Both the position numbers and the translations under genes were made by a program. The notes beneath the pieces are model-generated. The model was not told the DNA's origin. It worked only from the letters and a program-made list of their open reading frames with translations, and did no database searches. From the IMG/VR virus record IMGVR_UViG_3300032246_002986, positions 22,541-86,540 of that record: a stretch of 64,000 bases of DNA; one strand, written 5' to 3'. Within the stretch, counting starts at the first letter, position 1, and each line of letters opens with the position of its first letter. The stretch is from a virus. This document shows positions 17,101 through 29,100 of the stretch, piece after piece.

Positions 17101-20100
17101 TTAACTGGTCCTTAGGAAAGCTGCCTGTGTTTTATTGCTGGTTAGAATACTTTCTCCAGGATTGACGAACATGACGCCCTGTGTAAACACGGATCCGTTT
17201 GCTATCAATCTGGTGTTATTGTAACCATTACTTAATAAAATATCCTTATCAGCTGTGATAATAGTGTCTTGGCTGTTGGGTATTTCCATGAAACTGCCGG
17301 TGTCTTGCACCAATGTGCCAGCTTGATGTACTGTGGCTGCACCTGTTCCAGCAGTGCCTCTGCGTAGATTACCCAATCTGTTGTTAATCCTATCGCTATA
17401 ACCATAGATTATACGTTCGCCATTTACAAATACTATACCAGGCAGGTTATTGCTGGCATCTGGATTTTGCAGCTTACTAACATCATCCACATACATCCAA
17501 GTATCGGTCAGATTCAGATCCTGTTTCAAGTAAGTGGTTTTATTAGGCTTGACTGCATAATATTTTGTGTTGTCTTGGATATCCTTGAATATTCTAAATT
17601 CCACAGCATTCTGTCTTGTATCGCTGGCAAATATTCTCACAACTATGGTGCTGTTGCTGCTTACACCCAGGTCGTCACTTAGGATCAATTTAGTGGGTGT
17701 CTGCAGATAATATTCACTATAGGGACTGAGATTATAACCACCAGTGGTGTTCGGATCTTTCAGTGTGATGTACAGCTGGTTGTAGTTGTACACAGGCACA
17801 GGCAGTGTGAAAGTGCTGTTGAGGATAGCAACAGTGTTGAGTTCGTTATCGAATGGACTTTCGAAACCGTTGTTATCGAAACCAAGATCTATCACGGTAG
17901 TGGTATTGGTGCTGCCACTGAATATTTTTGTATACAAACCGGTCACGTCGTGATTGCCCATTGTTACCGCTGTAACAACGTCATATTGGTTCAAAGTAAT
18001 CCTGTTACTTAGGATCAATGTGTTGTTACCGTAAATCCTGTAATCAGCACTGCTGTAATCTCCGATAGTTATTTTACTGTTCAATGCAGGCGCTGTGGTA
18101 AAGACCACGTCCACATACCAAGTGGTGACGCTGCCCACTGTGACACTACGTTTGTTCAAGGTGTAATCTATGGTGTCTACCTTGGTCACACCATCAACCA
18201 CTACTACGATATCGTCGCTTATCACTATGCTGTAATCTTTCACATAGCTGTCTGTAAGAGTGAAGGTGGTAGTGATGGCATCTCCGATGTAATAACTCTG
18301 TTGGCTGGGAATCAGATCATTCTGGTTCAGTCTGACGATAGTGTAGGCCCCAATGGGATCAACATATTCGGCAGGGTTGGACAGATAGAAAGTATAATCG
18401 CTGGCATAACTGGGGCTGCTGCTATTAACAACAAAGGTCTGCTCTGTTATCTCGGTATATGCTCGGGTTCCCAGTGCCAGATTGTACAAGTGTATCTGTA
18501 CAAAATCATTTTCCGCAGGAGGTGTATCGAATCTCACACTGAGAATTTTCCTACCATTTGTGAGTTTGTTCACCAACTGCCAGTTGTTGACTTTGGATCC
18601 ATTGACTTTGACATAAGCCTGTTGCACATCGCTCAGGACGTTGTCTGTAAGATCGAAATCAGTTTCTGCACCATCCGCATAGAGATTGAGATCATAAACT
18701 GGGTTCACACCAGTGCTGCCCAACATTATGAAATATAATCCATCGCCGTCTTGCGGGCTTGTTGTGAAATCTACGGTTTTATTATACCAATCTATGGTAA
18801 AATCGGTATTTTCAGCCTGGGGGTTGCCCTTTGGACCGCTATTATCGTTGAAAACCAATATCTTTTCGATGCCGCTCTGTGGCCAACTGACACCTGTGAC
18901 AGCAGGGTCGAAGCTGTAACTCAGCACGCCTTTGCTGGCACCAGTGCTGAACACTTTTATTTCTGGTCCGCCGCTTCCTGCTAGTGTCCTTACTTTGATA
19001 TCCAATGTATCGCTCATTATGCCAGGCACAAGTTCTTCAGGAGCGTGGCTGCTGTATGTGTCCACATATTCACCGCCCAGCACGATGATATCTTCTGGTC
19101 TCAACCCCAACTTGCTGTCGGTGTAACTACTGATGATGTTAGTGTCTTCTTCATAATTACCCGCAGTGTCATACACGCCACTGATATCTTTGGTTTGGAC
19201 ATCGTAAGTTTTTGTGTCGAAATTCACTATATCATAATTTGGTGTCGCAACAAACACAGGTCCCAGGACATTCACGCCGCCGTAATGGATACCGGTCATC
19301 AACTGAGCTAGATCTTTGCCTGCTTGTCCCAGGGTAGGGCTGTAGTAACTCCAGATCCTATCGCAAGCATTGTCCAACCATAGACCATTATATGCACTGA
19401 GATATTCCATATCGAATACATTTTTGCTAGTAAATACACTGGCAAGTTTATAATTGATGCTCAGTGTACCTGCAGATGCAGGTGCGGTGAAGAACACAAC
19501 ATTTGGACTATTAATATTATCACGTATGATAACATAGTCTATATTTTCAGTTAACGCGGTGCTGTTCAAAGTCACTATGATGTTATCATTGGTGACCAGT
19601 ATGCTGTTGGTGTTGTTTGTTTGATCTATGGGATAACTTGTCTTGACACTATCTGTAGTGTAGGTGGTCACTTTGTTTATTTCAGCAACATAACTTGCTC
19701 TATTATAGATGATGATATCGTGAGCATCATAATCTGTATAGGGATACCATACTTTTACTTTAAGTGGTAAAAACTTAGTGAAATCGAATTTTTCAGTGCT
19801 GGTATGGTTGGCAATAACCCTATATGGTTCAAAATTATTGACTACCACTGTATCTATGCTATATGTAGTATCTGCCTGCCAATCCTGTATATTATTGAAG
19901 TAGGTATAACGATCAAATTTGATCGTGGTGTCGAAACTACGTGCCACATTGTTACCTAGTATAGGCACTACTTTAGCGCCTGTGCCCAGACCATAGACCA
20001 CGACTTGAGCATAAGTGTAATCTTTGCCCATATTTGTTACATTGACGGTATAAACGCCACCGTTCAAGATCTCGACCGTGGCTGTGGCGCCTGTGCCATC

Positions 20101-23100
20101 ACCTATCACTTTGACTGTAGTGCTGCCTGTGTAACCTGTGCCAGAACTTACCACATCTATCCTGATAACCTGATACTTGTGATTGTTATTCCAAGGCTGA
20201 TATATGGCTTTGGTTTCGATCAGGTTGGTGTCCAAGCTATTTCCCAGCTGTGGACTGCGATATGTTTTGCTAGTGGTATTGTAGTAACTGGGCAAATCGA
20301 AATCGCTCACACCAGTATTGGCGTAATCTGGACTGTTTTTATTGTCGTACTTGGCCACATATTGCTTCAACTTGGTGTGGAAAGGTTTGACTTCTTGGAA
20401 GAAGTCCGTGACAATGGTTTCTGGTTGTGGCAAGTATACTGGCAGTTTGTCCAGACCTCGGACACGGTGATAGATGTCTACGAAACTGGTTTTAAACAAC
20501 CAATCATTTTGCAGATGTTGATTAGCGGCAGTATCTATCATTATCTTGATGAGATTCTTGAATTTGCTGCGATATTCTGCAATCAGCAGCTGGTTTTGTA
20601 CCACTTCAAAAATATGTCTGAATTCTATGTTATTGTCGCTAGCGAATCCTGAAGCTTCCAGGCTTGCAGTCTGATAACCAAATCCCGCTGATACCTGATC
20701 ATATAGACTGGTGGCAAATTCGATAGTTCCATTTTGTTGGGCTATCAATTCTATGTTGTTATTGTTTATCAGCACGATTTTCCAACCATTGCTGGTGCTG
20801 TTCTTGATATAGATTATCTGGCCAACTTTAAGGTTTATATTGCTTAAATCTCGTTCTGTATCCAGGATGTAATCAAAAACGATGCTGTCGTTATACTTGG
20901 TGCTGTACCAATCCTTATAGGACCAATAATTGTTCACATTGAATTTTTGTACTTTATACAATGACCAAGATCTTGTACCCACGGCGTCGCTGACAAGTTT
21001 ATACACAGCCCATCCTTTAGCCGTGATGTCATCGCTCACTAATGCCAGATCATCTATCAGATATTCATTTTTATTAAGGAATTCCAATTCTTCATTGTTG
21101 TTTACTTTTACAGTGTATGTGTCTGCGATGGGTTCTGCATCCACATAATCCAGTGACTCCACAGCCTTGTTTCTGGTCAATACTATGGGAAACTCTGTGC
21201 ATATGGCATTCAGTTGCTCTATATAGAACTTTCTTGCAGTGAAGCTATCCTTGAATATGTTTTGGCGAGGTCTGAGATCTATACCATATTTCTCATTCAA
21301 GCTCAGAGCAGGATCCGGTACCATTCTGGTACCGCTGTCTTGGTTCGCCAGACTGTCATTTAGCTTATTAAGAAACTCTTCTGCTACACCTAGATCTGTT
21401 CCATCATCGAACAGTGTCCATTCCACGTGGACAGGTTTGGGGTTATTGATAGTTTTATATTCCACTACCACATTGGTGTCGTTATTGATTAAACTAGCAG
21501 CGTTGTAAATGGCGAAGCTGCCGGAATTAATGACAGTGGCAAAAGCATCCTGGGTATTTTTAGGATTAGCTATGGTGTTCTGGATTTCCAATGCAGTGGG
21601 ACGGGATTGACCTGGTCTCACTCTCAAGCTGTTGCGTACCCAGAAGTAGTACCTGGTCACCGGTAATCCAGTCTTGGTATCGATAACCACTTTTGTGCTG
21701 TAAACATTGTTTACAGTGTAAAGCGGAGGACTCAGCGGATTCTTAGCAGCATAATCGCTGGGGATAAGATCGCTTTCGATCCATTCGTAAATGCTCACTG
21801 TGCTGTTGGGGAAAGCCAGGGACCAGGTATTGAACTGATCCAGGGTGGATCCCTGAGTGTAGTCATAATATTTGATACTGTTTGTATCCCACCACAGGCT
21901 GCCTACTTTTTCCGGACCCCAGTTATTTTTCTTGTCAAAAGCAAAACTAACTGTAGTGGGAACGTTACTGTATGTGGCAGGATCATAATTGACACTGTAA
22001 TCGATATAACTTTCCATGCTGTTTGGCAGCTTATTTTGGAAAATGTCCACTATAGGCAATTCTTTTATCAATAAACCAGTGGTAGTGTTATACAGATAGA
22101 TCCTGGTTATTAGACTGCTATCGTGCTTAGTTTTGGATTGTCTGATAGTCTGCCAATTGGGTGTGCTAGTTTTATTATAGTAAACGTGCATCACACCAGT
22201 GGGATTGCCTAAAGTTTTACCATTCGGTGCCCCCACTACGATATACTGTTTACCTATGTCTATGCCTGTGCTGAATCTATCCAGACTGGAGATTGTCTTG
22301 GTGCTGATAAGACTCGCATATGCAAAGTTTCCGATATCATCTGCAGTCTCTGTGAGGCTTTGTTGATATTCATACAGATGTGCTGCACCGCTGCGATATA
22401 TTGTATCGTAATATCTGAGACTGAAACGATCAAAACTGGTTAAATTGTTGTCGAATGTTGTCGTCAGACGATTGTTGCTCAGTGTGGCGCCGATTACAAG
22501 GCTGTTGCCCCAATAATTCAGATTCAACTTTTCACCGAATCTTTCTGTATCCTGATTCAATGGACTGAATATTTTCTGGACCAGTTTAACTGGACTTAAA
22601 CCCAACTGACCCACGGTATTGATTAGTTCTTGTCCTGCGACAGGAACGTTGCGGATATCTAGTTTGTTGTTGCTTGTGGTATCAGTACTGTCGATCTTGA
22701 TATAACCGCTGCTGCTTATACTGGCAACTACTCCTCTGATATTTGCCTGGTTGATATCATTCACTGCACTGGCTATGGTATTACCAGTGAATGTAACTAT
22801 GAAATCATTGATACTGATCTTGCTACCAGTGAATTGTTCACTCAATGTGCTGACTGTGCCGGTCACAGAGCCGTACTGTCTTCCTACATCCACAAATCTA
22901 TAAACTATACCATTGTTGGTAGTGGTGTTATTGAAGTTAGGTGCGCTGACATAATAGCTACAACCAGTGGGACAGACAGCGACTTTCTGGCCAAAATTCA
23001 TTTTTTCCTGGCCGCTGTCTGGATACAATGTGTTTTTCAATACCAATTGATTGGTGTCGATTTTAACTATGCTGTCTGTGTCAGGAACATTAGCCAAGCT

Positions 23101-26100
23101 GATGAAATTATTTGCAGCATTATACGTAAAGCCGGACACGACACCATCCACATAAACAGTGGGATCGCTGATATTGCTCACGGTAGTGAATGTGCTGACG
23201 TTACCGTTGGCCACATATTTTTCCGCAGATCTGGCAAATAGATATGCTTGCCCATTTTTGTTATAGATGACATCTCTGGTATAAGAATGGTCCGGATCTC
23301 CCACCAAGAGCAGGCTGCCGTCGGAATTGGTACTGATACTGGTTCCCAGGCTGATGGATTCCAACTTGTCCTGATCTAACAGGCCAACTTCTTTGAACCA
23401 GCTGCTATAAGTGAGGTGGATGGCAGCGGCATTGGCTGGAGGATAATAAAAAGTTATGCTATCAGCATCTGGTGTTTTATAATAATCCACATCAGGAATC
23501 TGTAAGATACCGTCAACTGTGATTTTCACATCTCTTGCTGTCAGACTTTGGTTCAATGCATCGTTAGGAAAGGCAAATTCGCTGGTAGCACCAGTACCTA
23601 TACGGTAACTGACATTGCTGGTTACTTTCTTGTATTTGTAAGACCAGACATTATTGGTCACCACATCGCTGACATACATCCAGCTACCATCGCTGCTCAT
23701 GATTACATCAGTACCGAATGTACTACCTGGAGCCAGATTGGGATAGATGGTGAGCCTGGTACCAGCTGCTATAGTCGCAGTATTATTGATGCCTATGATG
23801 CTATACAGATTGGTGCCGCCTGGCCACAAGTTGTTGATATAGGTGTTGGCTGGTATGCCACTACCCAGTATAGCCATACCATTGGCCAGACCGGTCAAAC
23901 TACTGGTGTTGGCCAGCAAGATATTGGCATTGCTGGTGCTTGTGACGCCTGTGGTGAGATAGTTATAGTTGTCATAATGTATGACCTGATCCAGAATTAT
24001 GGCCTGGCTGTTGGCGATGGCGACATATACACTGCCCTTGCTATTATATTTTGGTGCTGTTATGGCTACCAGATTGTTGTCATTGATATCCAGGTTGGTA
24101 CCGAAACCGCTGCCACCCACATTGATATTGTTGCTGACCTGGCTGAATATCTTGACGAAGATGTTGGCGCCATTGGATACAGCACTGTTGAACACCAGCA
24201 CGTTGGGACTGTTGATGGTGTAATTGGCTGATGTGACGATGTTTCCGCCCACGCTAACTAGTGTGTTGCTGGTGCTGGCTCCATTAGGCAATATGAATGT
24301 TGTATAAGTGCCGTTACCTGTATTGCCATAGAGTTTAGTAGAGGTATAAGTCACACCTCCCTGTCCCTGGCCAGGATCTAGACTGCTTATCTCTCTCCAG
24401 TTACCGCTCTGATCCTTGTTGTAGACAAACACCTGACCGCCGAATCCTTTATCAGGTGCGCCTACAACAGTGATGCTTTCACTGGTATTGATTCTTATGC
24501 TGGTGCCGAATTGATCTGCTGGTACACTATATGTGGGACTGTGGGTCTCACTGTAGATCCAATTGGCTTTGTTTTGTTTGACAACGAACTCATCTCCGTT
24601 ATCGATGTAAACTATTTCCCCAGTCAACCAACCTCTCACAGGTGTCTTGTATGTGAAATCCTGAACGTTGCTGAATCGTACATTTGTTAACTTGTACACG
24701 TTGGCATTCAAGCTGCCGCTGCTGACAGTGCTGTTGTTGGTGATTTTCACAGTGAAGCTGGTATTGGTGGCTCTGGTTACACGGTAAAAACCGCTGAGAT
24801 CTATAACGCCGGCAGTGGTGCTACTGGAGCCAGTCTTGGCGTTCTTGAGCATGACATAATCCAGCACCACGAGTTTGTGGGGGATATCTGTTATGAAAGT
24901 TATCTCTGTGGGACTGGTCTGGTTTACGTTGATAACTTTCACATTGCCATTGGCTGAAAGTCTATAAACTCCCCACTGGTTGCTGCTGTCAGCAGCTATC
25001 CAAATCTTACTGCCTTCGCTCAAGATGGTGTTTAATTTACTAATATTGTATATTTTGTTTATATCGAACACAGTGGCATTGACATCTGTCAACTGGACAG
25101 GTCCTGCACTTGCATAGTTTTCTTTAGGTGCAGTAATGGCAGTGAATGGTTCCAGTGTGTAGGATTTGGGTTTGATCAACAGGTCTGTGTACTTCACACT
25201 GTTGTAGATATCGCTGCGCTGGTCGGTCTGGGACACAAACTCGAACAAATAATTGTTGTTTATGACTTTACTGTTGGCAAGACTGAATTCGATTTTTTCT
25301 CTGTTGCTGATGCCACCGTAGCTGCCGATCTTCACAGCCCATTGTTCTTTGATCTCCAGGTCGGTGTTCAAACGATTCTGGCTGTTACGCAGGAAGGCAT
25401 TCATTACCGCCTGTGTGCCTTTTTGCTTGATCATACCCAGATAGAACTTGTATTGGCTGGTGCGATCCATACCCAGATCCGTGAAATACTGGCGATCCTG
25501 GAATCCGAAAGCGTGTTTGCTTTGTCTATCTGCCGTGGTATTGAGGTCTGGACTGTCGCTGTCGTAGAAATTGGTGAACTGAGCTGCTTGGCTTGCCATA
25601 TTTGGCATCAGTTGCTTGTTGAGCATATCGCCGTTTATCTGATACCAGTTACTGGCGGTAAATTTCTTGTTGCCAGGGATGAAGTTTTGTGCAGCATAAT
25701 ATTGATTCTTATAGAGTACTATATCACCTTTGTAATAATCAGTGAAACTGGCCCATTGTTCCACTGGCACGTGATTTATCAGGAACCCAGGAGCATAAAG
25801 ACTACCGTTCCATTCACTGGTTTTAGCACCATCCAGACGCAATCTGAACTGTCTGCTGCCGATCTTTTCTTCATACAGCACATCGTTGAACACTGTTTTG
25901 TTATCGAACACCAGGCAATGTTCATATTGTACCACTGCTATGTCCAGCAGGTGTATGCCTTTTTGTTGGTTTTTCAGATTGATATTGAAATAATTGTCTT
26001 CACGGTATACTCTGTAATCGCGACCCGTCAACACTACCCCGTCGCTGTCTATGACTTTGGTATAGTTGTGATCATTGGTTATTTTATCCACGATACCGAA

Positions 26101-29100
26101 AGGACTGTTGAAACCCAATTTGGTTCCAGCTGGTGTGAGACTGATAACGGTGCTGCTGCCCCAATTCTGCTGATTCCAGAACAGGAATTCTTTTGCACTC
26201 AATGTGAAATCAGATATAGTGGCATTGTCTGGCAACAGGTTATCGAAAACAAAACCCTGATTTTCCAGATATCTGCCATAGCTTATCAGGAAGTCCACGA
26301 CCTGTTGTTGGCTTGTGAAAATGGTATTATAAGGATAGCTGGTGACAGAGTCGTAACTGTCCTGATAGACGATAGCACGTTCGCTACCGCTGGTGATGGT
26401 GTAGTTGTTGTTGGTGACACGGCTGGGTATCACCAGGAAGTATGGTCTTTCTTTATCGAATCCATTGATCTGGAAACCACTGGCTGTCTTCTGGATGATC
26501 ACAGCACTGTAGACGGCACGGCTCACAGGCGCACTCTTGCTTACTATCAGTTCATAATTCTCAGCAGGTATCAGGATACTGCTGTTGCTGCTCTGTGGGC
26601 TTACCTGGTCGGCCACCACTGTGAGATAACTCTTGTCAGTGAAGCCTGCCATCTTATACACCAGATTGAATGTGCTGTTTTCCACAACATCGGTCCAGTG
26701 GCTCTGGCTGTCCAGGTTCAAATATGTGAGACGTTCTTGTATCCAGATGTTTAAACCTGGCACATATTCGCTAGGGCTGCTTAATTTGAAATCGAACATA
26801 CGATTATTGTTGGCAACGTTTATGATCTGATCCAGTTTGCTGTTGTAAACCAGGTCTCTGGTATTATACTTCAATGCACAATATTCTGCAGGACGAGCCA
26901 GCATCCAGGCCAGTTGCACAGCGAATGGATAGTCACTGCTGCGTCTCCAGGCTGTCTCCTGTGGACTTTGGTCGCCTATCCTCCAATTATCTGCTGCTGT
27001 GCTGTCATCATATGATGTCACGATGCTTTGCAGCGGAGGCAACAGGTTACCGTGTTCATCCACTGGGATTATCTTGGTCAAACCTGGTCTGGAATAACGG
27101 GTATCGATATAACTGGCACTGGGATTGCCGTTATACACTTTACCTGCTTCCAGATCTTTCCACAGGCTCAAATTTTGTCCTGTGTAAGGCGCAGGTCCAT
27201 AATAGGCTTCCCACCAGGTTGGTTTAATGCTGAAACCCAGCATTTCCCAAGGATGAGTATGAGGTCTGTCTGTGTCATAGAAGTACTGATAGATACCTCT
27301 CCAATAACCAGGAACCGTATCTTTGAACAACTTGTCCGTGGCTTTGCTGTAATTGAAGCTGAATAGGTCGCTGGTCTTGACAAGTGCTTGTAGCGTATTC
27401 TCGAATACGTTGACCTTATTGTTGCTGGCCCAAGTCAAATAACTGGTGGCCAGCAGTTGTGTCCACTCAGCAAGGCTGTAATCAGTTTTACGGAAAGCAC
27501 CTGGCACCACACTGGGCAGATCGAAATTGCTGTTGTTCTGGTATGACACCTCTATGTTGTTGTAAACACGTTTTTCATATTCCAACAGGATATAGTCTCT
27601 GTAGTCGCCGTAAGCAACGGTGATGCTGCCATCGTGTCCCACTATGACCTGCTGTGCGCCGCTGCTGTAAGTGTCATCAGTGCGTATTTCAGGTATGAAC
27701 TTGGGGTATAGTCCCAGTTTAGTAGGTGTTGCTGGCACACTGCATCCGGCAGTAGTTGTGTATTCGTGTACCTTCAATACATCATTACGCACTATCGTCA
27801 GGCTGTCCAGTAATGTCAGAGTGTAGTTTACTAGGCTGTAATCCCTGTCTTTAACCAACAGAACGTCGTTGAGATAAATCAATACTGCCTGATAACCATA
27901 GGGTTTGGAAGCATAACTGTTTGTCAGATTAAATGTGCGATAAGTGGTATTTGCTATGGTATATTGGTTTATGATGTAACTGTTGCCAAACGCCACCATA
28001 TCTGTGTAATAGTAGTTGCTGGTAATCATGCTATTCTGGTTGAAATTCTGCAGGATTATATCCACACAATCTTTATAATTGCTGCTATTGGGGAATTGGT
28101 TGTTATTCAAATAGTCTATGAATTGGTATTTGAAATTCTGGTAACTTTGCGCTGCAAATACTATGGCTTTAGCAGGATCAGCATCTTGGTTAGCCAGCAT
28201 CAGAGCAGCTGGTCGTAGGCTAGCACTGTGCTGTAGCAATTTACCACCGATATTGGTGTAATTGATATCACGGAAATTATTGCTACCAGCAGCACTACCA
28301 GTCATCTCCAAGCTGTTATTGCCTATTTCGATCAGATGGTTACGCAGATCTCCCAGCGTAACTTGTGTTAAATCTTCGTTACCGCTGTTGAAGTTAAGAT
28401 TTTTAGGTATGCTGTAATCTTGCTTATAATTTAAACTGCTTCCGAATATTTTTATGAAAACACGATCAGTAGGCACCAGAGCAGTGGCGAAAGTTATCAC
28501 ACAGCTGGTATTGCTGGTTTTGATGGTGTAATCGGTATTCTGTGCTTTTAATTTACTGTTGACGTAAACGAACAGATTATTTTCAAAATAGCTGTTGCTG
28601 TATTTGACATCCAGATCGAAATTATTTGTCTGTAATTCAGTGACATCTATGGTTTTACAGATGTACTGCTTGCTCTTATCTGTAACGCTCTTCCATCCAT
28701 TGGCGAATTTGTAATTATCGTAACCATTGATGATAGCAGCATAACCCATATTGATGTTTTTTACTGTATCGGCTTTATTGTAGTTGTAATTGAATAGGTC
28801 GGTGTTGTAGTAATTTTCGAATACTATGTCGCCGATATTCCCTATGTTTTTATAGACAAGCGGAAAACCCAGTTCTGTATCACGACTGCCTGTGCCTATG
28901 GCATAATTAAACAGGTAGCTTCCTGCGAAATTACTGCTGGGATATGCACCAGTATCGCTCAAACTGATGCTGTCATTGTCCAGGATGTCGAAAAGAGGAA
29001 ACTGTGGACGACTGGTCTTCTGTTGGCAAGCGATGTATTCATTGTTTAGGAATTTGTAAACCTGTCCCTGTCTCACTGTGCCTTCCATTGCAACCACAGT

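Noticed and set aside
22180-24522. Repeat unit interpreted as a DNA-level tandem repeat
   Set aside because: The seven units are similar only in protein pattern and are spaced unevenly; the DNA is not repeated.
25342-26754. Open frame of 470 residues on the plus strand inside the giant baseplate gene
   Set aside because: It is antisense to a continuous 4832-residue frame, has no ribosome site or family likeness, and its composition (Ile/His/Val-rich) is what the codon bias of the opposite strand produces. The same holds for other long antisense frames at 33421-34380, 23548-24231 and 59808-60572.
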